DNA from: Perilla frutescens
Taxonomy: Eukaryota > Streptophyta > Magnoliopsida > Lamiales > Lamiaceae
DNA length: 64,000 nt
Reading direction: 5' to 3'
Assembly (NCBI GenBank): GCA_026008535.1
Contig: BRKX01000007.1
Location: 59,199,001 to 59,263,000, forward strand
The notes under the pieces are model-generated. The model was given only the letters and a program-made list of their open reading frames with translations. It made no database searches and was not told where the DNA came from. How positions within the stretch are numbered: position 1 is the first letter of the stretch; each line of letters starts with the position of its first letter. Shown here in pieces: positions 11,601-26,600 of this stretch. The translations under genes and the position numbers were made by a program.

Positions 11601-14600
11601 TGAGTGGTGTGTTATTAATTTTTAGTGAAATCATAGACTATAGGCTAAAATATGAGAAATTCGAATTCAATCTTAGTGTTGAGCAATTAAGGTGCAATCA
11701 CACGTTGATCTAAGAAAAAATTGATCGCACTTATAATGAAATCATACAATATGGTTGGTGCTCCAATTCCGAATGATGAGATAAACTTACTATAATGATG
11801 ATTAGTGAATTCACACATACACTATAGAGTGAGGCTTCTTTGCAATTGTAATTAAATGGGTGGTGGGTTATTAATTTTTAGTGAAATCATAGACTATAGG
11901 CTAAAAAATGAGAAATTCGAATTCAATCTTAGTGTTGAGCAATTAAGGTGCAATCACACGTTGATCTAAGAAAAAAATGGTCACATTTATAATGAAATCA
12001 TACAATATGGTTTATGCTCCAATTCCGAATGATGAGATAAACTTACTAGGGTGATGATTAGTTAACTCACACATACACTATAGAGTAAGGCTTCTTTTCA
12101 ATTGTAATTGAATGAGTGGTGGGTTATTAATTTTTAGTGAAATTATAGACTATACGCTAAAATATGTGAAATTCGAATTCAATCTTAGTGTTGAGCAATT
12201 AAGGTGCAATCACACGTTGATGTAAGAAAAAATTGGTCACACTTATAATGAAATCATACAGTATGGTTTATGCTCCAATTCCGAATGATGAGATAAACTT
12301 ACTAGGGTGATGATTAGTTAACTCACACATACACTATAGAGTATGGCTTCTTTTCAATTGTAATTGAATGAGTGGTGGGTTATTAATTTTTAGTGAAATT
12401 ATAGACTATACGCTAAAATATGTGAAATTCGAATTCAATCTTAGTGTTGAGCAATTAAGGTGCAATCACACTTTGATGTAAGAAAAAATTTGTCACACTC
12501 AAAATGAAATCATACAATATGGTTTGTGCTCTAATTCCGAATGATGAGATAAACTTACTATAGTGATGATTAGTTAACTCACACATACACTATAGATTAA
12601 GGCTTCTTTTCAATTGTAATTGAATGAGTGGTGGGTTATTAATTTTTAGTGAAATTATAGACTATACGCTAAAATATGTGAAATTCGAATTCAATCTCAA
12701 TGTTGAGCAATTAAGGTGCAATCACACGTTGATGTAAGAAAAAGTTGGTCACACTCATAATGAAATCATACAATATGGTTTGTGCTCCAATTCCGAATGA
12801 TGAGATAAACTTACTATAGTGATGATTAGTGAATTCACACGTACACTATAGAGTAAGGCTTATTTGAAATTGTAATTGAATGAGCGGTGGGTTATTAATT
12901 TTTAGTGAAATCATAGACTATCGGGTAAAATATGAGAAATTCGAATTCAATCTTAGTGTTGAGCAATTAAGGTGCAATCACACGTTGATCTAAGAAAAAA
13001 TTGATCACACTTATAATGAAATCATACAATATGGTTTGTGCTCCAATTCCGAATGATGAGAGAAACTTACTATAGTCATGATTAGTGAATTCACACATAC
13101 ACTATAGAGTAAGGCTTCTTTGCAATTGTAATTGAATGGGTGGTAGGTTATTAATTTTTAGTGAAATCATAGACTATAGGCTAAAATATGAGAAATTCGA
13201 ATTCAATCTTAGTGTTGAGCAATTAAGGTGCAATCACACGTTGATCTAAGAAAAAAGTGGTCACATTTATAATGAAATCATACAACATGGTTTGTGCTCC
13301 AATTCCGAATGATGAGATAAACTTACTCGAGTGATGATTAGTTAACTCTTACATACACTATAGAGTAAGGCTTTTTTTCAATTGTAATTGAATGAGTGGT
13401 GGGTTATTAATTTTTAGTGAAATTATAGACTATACGCTAAAATATGTGAAATTCGAATTCAATCTTAGTGTTGAGCAATTAAGGTGCAATCACACGTTGA
13501 TCTAAGAAAAAATTGGTCACACTTATAATGAAATCATACAATATGGTTTGTGCTCCAATTCCGAATGATAAGATAAACTTACAATAGTGATGATTAGTGA
13601 ATTCACACATACACCACAGAGTAAGGCTTCTTTTCAATTGTAATTGAATGAGTGGTGGGTTATTAATTTTTAGTGAAATCATATACTATAGGGTTAAATA
13701 TGAGAAATTCGAAATCAAGCATAGTGTTGTGCAATTAAGGTGCAATCTCACGTTGATCTAAGGAAAAATTGGTCACACTTATAATGAAATCATACAATAT
13801 GGTTTGTGCTCCAATTCCGAATGATGAGATAAACTTACTATAGTGATGATTAGTAAATTCACACATATACTATAGAGTGAGGCTTCTTTGCAATTGTAAT
13901 TGAATGGGTGGTTGGTTATTAATTTTTAGTGAAATCATAGACTATAGGCTAAAATATGAGAAATTCGAATTCAATCTTAGTGTTGAGCAATTAAGGTGCA
14001 ATCACACGTTGATGTAAGAAAAAGTTGGTCACACTCATAATGAAATCATACAATATGGTTTGTGCTCCAATTCCGAATGATGAGATAAACTTACTATAGT
14101 GATGATTAGTGAATTCACACGTACACTATAGAGTAAGGCTTCTTTTCAATTGTAACTGAATGAGTGGTGTGTTATTACTTTTTAGTGAAATCATAGACTA
14201 TAGGCTAAAATATGAGAAATTCGAATTCAATCTTAGTGTTGAGCAATTAAGGTGCAATCACAAGTTGATCTAAGAAAAAATTGATCACACTTATAATGAA
14301 ATCATACAATATGGTTGGTGCTCCAATTCCGAATAATGAGATAAACTTACTATAATGATGATTAGTGAATTCACACATACACTATAGAGTGAGGCTTCTT
14401 TGCAATTGTAATTAAATGGGTGGTGGGTTATTAATTTTTAGTGAAATCATAGACTATAGGCTAAAATATGAGAAATTCGAATTCAATCTTAGTGTTGAGC
14501 AATTAAGGTGCAATCACACGTTGATCTAAGAAAAAAATGGTCACATTTATAATGAAATCATACAATATGGTTTGTGCTCCAATTCTGAATGATGAGATAA

Positions 14601-17600
14601 ACTTACTAGTGTGATGATTAGTTAACTCACACATACACTATAGAGTAAGACTTCTTTTCAATTGTAATTGAATGAGTGGTGGGTTATTAATTTTTAGTGA
14701 AATTATAGACTATACGGTAAAATATGTGAAATTCGAATTCAATCTCAGTGTTGAGCAATTAAGGTGCAATCATACGTTGATGTAAGAAAAAGTTGGTCAC
14801 ACTCATAATGAAATCATACAATATGGTTTGTGCTCCAATTCCGAATGATGAGATAAACTTACTATAGTGATGATTAGTGAATTCACACGTACACTATAGA
14901 GTAAGGCTTCTTTTCAATTGTAATTGAATGAGTGGTGTGTTATTAATTTTTAGTGAAATCATAGACTATAGGCTAAAATATGAGAAATTCGAATTCAATC
15001 TTAGTGTTGAGCAATTAAGGTGCAATCACACGTTGATCTAAGAAAAAATTGATCGCACTTATAATGAAATCATACAATATGGTTGGTGCTCCAATTCCGA
15101 ATGATGAGATAAACTTACTATAATGATGATTAGTGAATTCACACATACACTATAGAGTGAGGCTTCTTTGCAATTGTAATTGAATGGGTGGTTGGTTATT
15201 AATTTTTAGTGAAATCATACACTATAGGCTAAAATATGAGAAATTCGAATTCAATCTTAGTGTTGAGCAATTAAGGTGCAATCACACGTTGATGTAAGAA
15301 AAAAATGGTCACATTTATAATGAAATCATACAATATGGTTTGTGCTCCAATTCCGAATGATGAGAAAAACTTACAAGAGTGATGATTAGTTAACTCACAC
15401 ATACACTATAGAGTAAGGCTTTTTTTCAATTGTAATTGAATGAGTGGTGGGTTATTAATTTTTAGTGAAATTATAGACTATACGCTAAAATATGTGAAAT
15501 TCGAATTCAATCTCAGTGTTGAGCAATTAAGGTGCAATCACACGTTGATGTAAGAAAAAGTTGGTCACACTCATAATGAAATCATACAATATGGTTTGTG
15601 CTCCAATTCCGAATGATGAGATAAACTTACTATAGTGATGATTAGTGAATTCACACGTACACTATAGAGTAAGGCTTCTTTTCAATTGTAACTGAATGAG
15701 TGGTGTGTTATTACTTTTTAGTGAAATCATAGACTATAGGCTAAAATATGAGAAATTCGAATTCAATCTTAGTGTTGAGCAATTAAGGTGCAATCACAAG
15801 TTGATCTAAGAAAAAATTGATCACACTTATAATGAAATCATACAATATGGTTGGTGCTCCAATTCCGAATAATGAGATAAACTTACTATAATGATGATTA
15901 GTGAATTCACACATACACTATAGAGTGAGGCTTCTTTGCAATTGTAATTAAATGGGTGGTGGGTTATTAATTTTTAGTGAAATCATAGACTATAGGCTAA
16001 AATATGAGAAATTCGAATTCAATCTTAGTGTTGAGCAATTAAGGTGCAATCACACGTTGATCTAAGAAAAAAATGGTCACATTTATAATGAAATCATACA
16101 ATATGGTTTGTGCTCCAATTCTGAATGATGAGATAAACTTACTAGTGTGATGATTAGTTAACTCACACATCCACTATAGAGTAAGGCTTCTTTTCAATTG
16201 TAATTGAATGAGTGGTGTGTTATTAATTTTTAGTGAAATCATAGACTATAGGCTAAAATATGAGAAATTCGAATTCAATCTTAGTGTTGAGCAATTAAGG
16301 TGCAATCACACGTTGATCTAAGAAAAAATTGATCGCACTTATAATGAAATCATACAATATGGTTGGTGCTCCAATTCCGAATGATGAGATAAACTTACTA
16401 TAATGATGATTAGTGAATTCACACATACACTATAGAGTGAGGCTTCTTTGCAATTGTAATTGAATGGGTGGTTGGTTATTAATTTTTAGTGAAATCATAC
16501 ACTATAGGCTAAAATATGAGAAATTCGAATTCAATCTTAGTGTTGAGCAATTAAGGTGCAATCACACGTTGATGTAAGAAAAAAATTGTCACATTTATAA
16601 TGAAATCATACAATATGGTTTGTGCTCCAATTCCGAATAATGAGAAAAACTTACAAGAGTGATGATTAGTTAACTCACACATACACTATAGAGTAAGGCT
16701 TCTTTTCAATTGTAATTGAATGAGTGGTGGGTTATTAATTTTTAGTGAAATTATAGACTATGCGCTAAAATATGTGAAATTCGAATTCAATCTCAGTGTT
16801 GAGCAATTAAGGTGCAATCACACGTTGATGTAAGAAAAAGTGGGTCACACTCATAATGAAATCATACAATATGGTTTGTGCTCCAATTCCGAATGATGAG
16901 ATAAACTTACTATAGTGATGATTAGTGAATTCACACGTAAACTATAGAGTAAGGCTTCTTTTCAATTGTAACTGAATGAGTGGTGTGTTATTAATTTTTA
17001 GTGAAATCATAGACTATAGGCTAAAATATGAGAAATTCGAATTCAATCTTAGTGTTGAGCAATTAAGGTGCAATCACACGTTGATGTAAGAAAAAAATGG
17101 TCACATTTATAATGAAATCATACAATATGGTTTGTGCTCCAATTACGAATGATGAGAAAAACTTACAAGAGTGATGATTAGTTAACTCACACATACACTA
17201 TAGAGTAAGGCTTCTTTTCAATTGTAATTGAATGAGTGGTGGGTCATTAATTTTTAGTGAAATTATAGACTATACGCTAAAATATGTGAAATTCGAATTC
17301 AATCTCAGTGTTGAGCAATTAAGGTGCAATCACACGTTGATGTAAGAAAAAGTTGGTCACACTCATAATGAAATCATACAATATGGTTTGTGCTCCAATT
17401 CCGAATGATGAGATAAACTTACTATAGTGATGATTAGTGAATTCACACGTACACTATAGAGTAAGGCTTCTTTTCAATTGTAACTGAATGAGTGGTGTGT
17501 TATTAATTTTTAGTGAAATCATAGACTATAGGCTAAAATATGAGAAATTCGAATTCAATCTTAGTGTTGAGCAATTAAGGTGCAATCACAAGTTGATCTA

Positions 17601-20600
17601 AGAAAAAATTGATCACACTTATAATGAAATCATACAATATGGTTGGTGCTCCAATTCCGAATAATGAGATAAACTTACTATAATGATGATTAGTGAATTC
17701 ACACATACACTATAGAGTGAGGCTTCTTTGCAATTGTAATTAAATGGGTGGTGGGTTATTAATTTTTAGTGAAATCATAGACTATAGGCTAAAATATGAG
17801 AAATTCGAATTCAATCTTAGTGTTGAGCAATTAAGGTGCAATCACACGTTGATCTAAGAAAAAAATGGTCACATTTATAATGAAATCATACAATATGGTT
17901 TGTGCTCCAATTCTGAATGATGAGATAAACTTACTAGTGTGATGATTAGTTAACTCACACATACACTATAGAGTAAGACTTCTTTTCAATTGTAATTGAA
18001 TGAGTGGTGGGTTATTAATTTTTAGTGAAATTATAGACTATACGGTAAAATATGTGAAATTCGAATTCAATCTCAGTGTTGAGCAATTAAGGTGCAATCA
18101 CACGTTGATGTAAGAAAAAGTTGGTCACACTCATAATGAAATCATACAATATGGTTTGTGCTCCAATTCCGAATGATGAGATAAACTTACTATAGTGATG
18201 ATTAGTGAATTCACACGTACACTATAGAGTAAGGCTTCTTTTCAATTGTAATTGAATGAGTGGTGTGTTATTAATTTTTAGTGAAATCATAGACTATAGG
18301 CTAAAATATGAGAAATTCGAATTCAATCTTAGTGTTGAGCAATTAAGGTGCAATCACACGTTGATCTAAGAAAAAATTGATCGCACTTATAATGAAATCA
18401 TACAATATGGTTGGTGCTCCAATTCCGAATGATGAGATAAACTTACTATAATGATGATTAGTGAATTCACACATACACTATAGAGTGAGGCTTCTTTGCA
18501 ATTGTAATTGAATGGGTGGTTGGTTATTAATTTTTAGTGAAATCATACACTATAGGCTAAAATATGAGAAATTCGAATTCAATCTTAGTGTTGAGCAATT
18601 AAGGTGCAATCACACGTTGATGTAAGAAAAAAATGGTCACATTTATAATGAAATCATACAATATGGTTTGTGCTCCAATTCCGAATGATGAGAAAAACTT
18701 ACAAGAGTGATGATTAGTTAACTCACACATACACTATAGAGTAAGGCTTCTTTTCAATTGTAATTGAATGAGTGGTGGGTTATTAATTTTTAGTGAAATT
18801 ATAGACTATGCGCTAAAATATGTGAAATTCGAATTCAATCTCAGTGTTGAGCAATTAAGGTGCAATCACACGTTGATGTAAGAAAAAGTTGGTCACACTC
18901 ATAATGAAATCATACAATATGGTTTGTGCTCCAATTCCGAATGATGAGATAAACTTACTATAGTGATGATTAGTGAATTCACACGTACACTATAGAGTAA
19001 GGCTTCTTTTCAATTGTAACTGAATGAGTGGTGTGTTATTAATTTTTAGTGAAATCATAGACTATAGGCTAAAATATGAGAAATTCGAATTCAATCTTAG
19101 TGTTGAGCAATTAAGGTGCAATCACACGTTGATGTAAGAAAAAAATGGTCACATTTATAATGAAATCATACAATATGGTTTGTGCTCCAATTCCGAATGA
19201 TGAGAAAAACTTACAAGAGTGATGATTAGTTAACTCACACATACACTATAGAGTAATGCTTCTTTTCAATTGTAATTGAATGAGTGGTGGGTTATTAATT
19301 TTTAGTGAAATTATAGACTATACGCTAAAATATGTGAAATTCGAATTCAATCTCAGTGTTGAGCAATTAAGGTGCAATCACACGTTGATGTAAGAAAAAG
19401 TTGGTCACACTCATAATGAAATCATACAATATGGTTTGTGCTCCAATTCCGAATGATGAGATAAACTTACTATAGTGATGATTAGTGAATTCACACGTAC
19501 ACTATAGAGTAAGGCTTCTTTTCAATTGTAACTGAATGAGTGGTGTGTTATTAATTTTTAGTGAAATCATAGACTATAGGCTAAAATATGAGAAATTCGA
19601 ATTCAATCTTGGTGTTGAGCAATTAAGGTGCAATCACAAGTTGATCTAAGAAAAAATTGATCACACTTATAATGAAATCATAAAATATGGTTGGTGCTCC
19701 AATTCCGAATAATGAGATAAACTTACTATAATGATGATTAGTGAATTCACACATACACTATAGAGTGAGGCTTCTTTGCAATTGTAATTAAATGGGTGGT
19801 GGGTTATTAATTTTTAGTGAAATCATAGACTATAGGCTAAAATATGAGAAATTCGAATTCAATCTTAGTGTTGAGCAATTAAGGTGCAATCACACGTTGA
19901 TCTAAGAAAAAAATGGTCACATTTATAATGAAATCATACAATATGGTTTGTGCTCCAATTCTGAATGATGAGATAAACTTACTAGTGTGATGATTAGTTA
20001 ACTCACACATACACTATAGAGTAAGACTTCTTTTCAATTGTAATTGAATGAGTGGTGGGTTATTAATTTTTAGTGAAATTATAGACTATACGGTAAAATA
20101 TGTGAAATTCGAATTCAATCTCAGTGTTGAGCAATTAAGGTGCAATCACACGTTGATGTAAGAAAAAGTTGGTCACACTCATAATGAAATCATACAATAT
20201 GGTTTGTGCTCCAATTCCGAATGATGAGATAAAATTGCTATAGTGATGATTAGTGAATTCACACATACACTATAGAGTAAGGCTTCTTTTCAATTGTAAG
20301 TGAATGAGTGGTGTGTTATTAATTTTTAGTGAAATCATAGACTATAGGCTAAAATATGAGAAATTCGAATTCAATCTTAGTGTTGAGCAATTAAGGTGCA
20401 ATCACACGTTGATCTAAGAAAAAATTGATCGCACTTATAATGAAATCATACAATATGGTTGGTGCTCCAATTCCGAATGATGAGATAAACTTACTATAAT
20501 GATGATTAGTGAATTCACACATACACTATAGAGTGAGGCTTCTTTGCAATTGTAATTGAATGGGTGGTTGGTTATTAATTTTTAGTGAAATCATATACTA

Positions 20601-23600
20601 TAGGCTAAAATATGAGAAATTCGAATTCAATCTTAGTGTTGAGCAATTAAGGTGCAATCACACGTTGATGTAAGAAAAAAATGGTCACATTTATAATGAA
20701 ATCATACAATATGGTTTGTGCTCCCATTCCGAATGATGAGAAAAACTTACAAGAGTGATGATTAGTTAACTCACACATACACTATAGAGTAAGGCTTCTT
20801 TTCAATTGTAATTGAATGAGTGGTGGGTTATTAATTTTTAGTGAAATTATAGACTATACGCTAAAATATGTGAAATTCGAATTCAATCTCAGTGTTGAGC
20901 AATTAAGGTGCAATCACACGTTGATGTAAGAAAAAGTTGGTCACACTCATAATGAAATCATACAATATAGTTTGTGCTCCAATTCCGAATGATGAGATAA
21001 ACTTACTATAGTGATGATTAGTGAATTCACACGTACACTATAGAGTAAGGCTTCTTTTCAATTGTAACTGAATGAGTGGTGTGTTATTTATTTTTAGTGA
21101 AATCATAGACTATAGGCTAAAATATGAGAAATTCAAATTTAATCTTAGTGTTGAGCAATTAAGGTGCAATCACACGTTGATCTAAGAAAAAATTGATCAC
21201 ACTTATAATGAAATCATACAATATGGTTGGTGCTCCAATTCCGAATGATGAGATAAACTTACTATAGTGATGATTAGTGAATTCACACATACACTATAGA
21301 GTGAGGCTTCTTTGCAATTGTAATTGAATGGGTGGTGGGTTATTAATTTTTAGTGAAATCATAGACTATAGGCTAAAATATGAGAAATTCGAATTCAATC
21401 TTAGTGTTGAGCAATTAAGGTGCAATCACACGTTGATCTAAGAAAAAAATGGTCACATTTATAATGAAATCATACAATATGGTTTGTGCTCCAATTCTGA
21501 ATGATGAGATAAACTTACTAGTGTGATGATTAGTTAACTCACACATACACTATAGAGTAAGACTTCTTTTCAATTGTAATTGAATAAGTGGTGGGTTATT
21601 AATTTTTAGTGAAATTATAGACTATACGGTAAAATATGTGAAATTCGAATTCAATCTCAGTGTTGAGCAATTAAGGTGCAATCACACGTTGATGTAAGAA
21701 AAAGTTGGTCACACTCATAATGAAATCATACAATATGGTTTGTGCTCCAATTCCGAATGATGAGATAAAATTGCTATAGTGATGATTAGTGAATTCACAC
21801 ATACACTATAGAGTAAGGCTTCTTTTCAATTGTAATTGAATGAGTGGTGTGTTATTAATTTTTAGTGAAATCATAGACTATAGGCTAAAATATGAGAAAT
21901 TCGAATTCAATCTTAGTGTTGAGCAATTAAGGTGCAATCACACGTTGATCTAAGAAAAAATTGATCGCACTTATAATGAAATCATACAATATGGTTGGTG
22001 CTCCAATTCCGAATGATGAGATAAACTTACTATAATGATGATTAGTGAATTCACACATACACTATAGAGTGAGGCTTCTTTGCAATTGTAATTAAATGGG
22101 TGGTGGGTTATTAATTTTTAGTGAAATCATAGACTATAGGCTAAAAAATGAGAAATTCGAATTCAATCTTAGTGTTGAGCAATTAAGGTGCAATCACACG
22201 TTGATCTAAGAAAAAAATGGTCACATTTATAATGAAATCATACAATATGGTTTATGCTCCAATTCCGAATGATGAGATAAACTTACTAGGGTGATGATTA
22301 GTTAACTCACACATACACTATAGAGTAAGGCTTCTTTTCAATTGTAATTGAATGAGTGGTGGGTTATTAATTTTTAGTGAAATTATAGACTATACGCTAA
22401 AATATGTGAAATTCGAATTCAATCTTAGTGTTGAGCAATTAAGGTGGAATCACACGTTGATGTAAGAAAAAATTTGTCACACTCAAAATGAAATCATACA
22501 ATATGGTTTGTGCTCTAATTCCGAATGATGAGATAAACTTACTATAGTGATGATTAGTTAACTCACACATACACTATAGATTAAGGCTTCTTTTCAATTG
22601 TAATTGAATGAGTGATGGGTTATTAATTTTTAGTGAAATTATAGACTATAGGCTAAAATATGTGAAATTCGAATTCAATCTTAGTGTTGAGCAAATAAGG
22701 TGCAATCACACGTTGATGTAAGAAAAAATTGGTCACACTTATAATGAAATCATACAATATGGTTTGTGCTCCAATTCCGAATGATGAGATAAACTTACTA
22801 TAGTGATGATTAGTGAATTCACACATACACTATAGAGTAAGGCTTCTTTTCAATTGTAATTGAATGAGTGGTGTGTTATTATTTTTAGTGAAATCATAGA
22901 CTGTAGGCTAAAATTTAAGAAATTCGAATTCAATCTTAGTGTTGATCAATTAAGGTGCAATCACACGTTGATCTAAGAAAAAATTGATCACACTTATAAT
23001 GAAATCATACAATATGGTTTGTGCTCCAATTCCGAATGATGAGATAAACTTACTATAGTGATGATTAGTGAATTCACACATATACTATAGAGTGAGGCTT
23101 CTTTGCAATTGTAATTGAATGGGTGGTTGGTTATTAATTTTTAGTGAAATCATAGACTATAGGCTAAAATATGAGAAATTCGAATTCAATCTTAGTGTTG
23201 AGCAATTAAGGTGCAATCACACGTTGATGTAAGAAAAAAATGGTCACATTTATAATGAAATCATACAATATGGTTTGTGCTCCAATTCCGAATGATGAGA
23301 AAAACTTACAAGAGTGATGATTAGTTAACTCACACATACACTATAGAGTAAGGCTTCTTTTCAATTGTAATTGAATGAGTGGTGGGTTATTAATTTTTAG
23401 TGAAATTATAGACTATACGCTAAAATATGTGAAATTCGAATTCAATCTCAGTGTTGAGCAATTAAGGTGCAATCACACGTTGATGTAAGAAAAAGTTGGT
23501 CACACTCATAATGAAATCATACAATATGGTTTGTGCTCCAATTCCGAATGATGAGATAAACTTACTATAGTGATGATTAGTGAATTCACACGTACACTAT

Positions 23601-26600
23601 AGAGTAAGGCTTCTTTTCAATTGTAACTGAATGAGTGGTGTGTTATTAATTTTTAGTGAAATCATAGACTATAGGCTAAAATATGAGAAATTCGAATTCA
23701 ATCTTAGTGTTGAGCAATTAAGGTGCAATCACAAGTTGATCTAAGAAAAAATTGATCACACTTATAATGAAATCATACAATATGGTTGGTGCTCCAATTC
23801 CGAATAATGAGATAAACTTACTATAATGATGATTAGTGAATTCACACATACACTATAGAGTGAGGCTTCTTTGCAATTGTAATTAAATGGGTGGTGGGTT
23901 ATTAATTTTTAGTGAAATCATAGACTATAGGCTAAAATATGAGAAATTCGAATTCAATCTTAGTGTTGAGCAATTAAGGTGCAATCACACGTTGATCTAA
24001 GAAAAAAATGGTCACATTTATAATGAAATCATACAATATGGTTTGTGCTCCAATTCTGAATGATGAGATAAACTTACTAGTGTGATGATTAGTTAACTCA
24101 CACATACACTATAGAGTAAGACTTCTTTTCAATTGTAATTGAATGAGTGGTGGGTTATTAATTTTTAGTGAAATTATAGACTATACGGTAAAATATGTGA
24201 AATTCGAATTCAATCTCAGTGTTGAGCAATTAAGGTGCAATCACACGTTGATGTAAGAAAAAGTTGGTCACACTCATAATGAAATCATACAATATGGTTT
24301 GTGCTCCAATTCCGAATGATGAGATAAAATTGCTATAGTGTTGATTAGTGAATTCACACATACACTATAGAGTAAGGCTTCTTTTCAATTGTAATTGAAT
24401 GAGTGGTGTGTTATTAATTTTTAGTGAAATCATAGACTATAGGCTAAAATATGAGAAATTCGAATTCAATCTTAGTGTTGAGCAATTAAGGTGCAATCAC
24501 ACGTTGATCTAAGAAAAAATTGATCGCACTTATAATGAAATCATACAATATGGTTGGTGCTCCAATTCCGAATGATGAGATAAACTTACTATAATGATGA
24601 TTAGTGAATTCACACATACACTATAGAGTGAGGCTTCTTTGCAATTGTAATTAAATGGGTGGTGGGTTATTAATTTTTAGTGAAATCATAGACTATAGGC
24701 TAAAAAATGAGAAATTCGAATTCAATCTTAGTGTTGAGCAATTAAGGTGCAATCACACGTTGATGTAAGAAAAAAATGGTCACATTTATAATGAAATCAT
24801 ACAATATGGTTTGTGCTCCAATTCCGAATGATGAGAAAAACTTACAAGAGTGATGATTAGTTAACTCACACATACACTATAGAGTAAGGCTTCTTTTCAA
24901 TTGTAATTGAATGAGTGGTGGGTTATTAATTTTTAGTGAAATTATAGACTATACGCTAAAATATGTGAAATTCGAATTCAATCTCAGTGTTGAGCAATTA
25001 AGGTGCAATCACACGTTGATGTAAGAAAAAGTTGGTCACACTCATAATGAAATCATACAATATGGTTTGTGCTCCAATTCCGAATGATGAGATAAACTTA
25101 CTATAGTGATGATTAGTGAATTCACACGTACACTATAGAGTAAGGCTTCTTTTCAATTGTAACTGAATGAGTGGTGTGTTATTAATTTTTAGTGAAATCA
25201 TAGACTATAGGCTAAAATATGAGAAATTCGAATTCAATCTTAGTGTTGAGCAATTAAGGTGCAATCACACGTTGATGTAAGAAAAAAATGGTCACATTTA
25301 TAATGAAATCATACAATATGGTTTGTGCTCCAATTCCGAATGATGAGAAAAACTTACAAGAGTGATGATTAGTTAACTCACACATACACTATAGAGTAAG
25401 GCTTCTTTTCAATTGTAATTGAATGAGTGGTGGGTTATTAATTTTTAGTGAAATTATAGACTATACGGTAAAATATGTGAAATTCGAATTCAATCTCAGT
25501 GTTGAGCAATTAAGGTGCAATCACACGTTGATGTAAGAAAAAGTTGGTCACACTCATAATGAAATCATACAATATGGTTTGTGCTCCAATTCCGAATGAT
25601 GAGATAAAATTGCTATAGTGATGATTAGTGAATTCACACATACACTATAGAGTAAGGCTTCTTTTCAATTGTAATTGAATGAGTGGTGTGTTATTAATTT
25701 TTAGTGAAATCATAGACTATAGGCTAAAATATGAGAAATTCGAATTCAATCTTAGTGTTGAGCAATTAAGGTGCAATCACACGTTGATCTAAGAAAAAAT
25801 TGATCGCACTTATAATGAAATCATACAATATGGTTGGTGCTCCAATTCCGAATGATGAGATAAACTTACTATAATGATGATTAGTGAATTCACACATACA
25901 CTATAGAGTGAGGCTTCTTTGCAATTGTAATTAAATGGGTGGTGGGTTATTAATTTTTAGTGAAATCATAGACTATAGGCTAAAAAATGAGAAATTCGAA
26001 TTCAATCTTAGTGTTGAGCAATTAAGGTGCAATCACACGTTGATGTAAGAAAAAAATGGTCACATTTATAATGAAATCATACAATATGGTTTGTGCTCCA
26101 ATTCCGAATGATGAGAAAAACTTACTATAGTGATGATTAGTTAACTCACACATACACTATAGAGTAAGACTTCTTTTCAATTGTAATTGAATGAGTGGTG
26201 GGTTATTAATTTTTAGTGAAATTATAGACTATACGCTAAAATATGTGAAATTCGAATTCAATCTCAGTGTTGAGCAATTAAGGTGCAATCACACGTTGAT
26301 GTAAGAAAAAGTTGGTCACACTCATAATGAAATCATACAATATGGTTTGTGCTCCAATTCCGAATGATGAGATAAACTTACTATAGTGATGATTAGTGAA
26401 TTCACACGTACACTATAGAGTAAGGCTTCTTTTCAATTGTAACTGAATGAGTGGTGTGTTATTAATTTTTAGTGAAATCATAGACTATAGGCTAAAATAT
26501 GAGAAATTCGAATTCAATCTTAGTGTTGAGCAATTAAGGTGCAATCACACGTTGATGTAAGAAAAAAATGGTCACATTTATAATGAAATCATACAATATG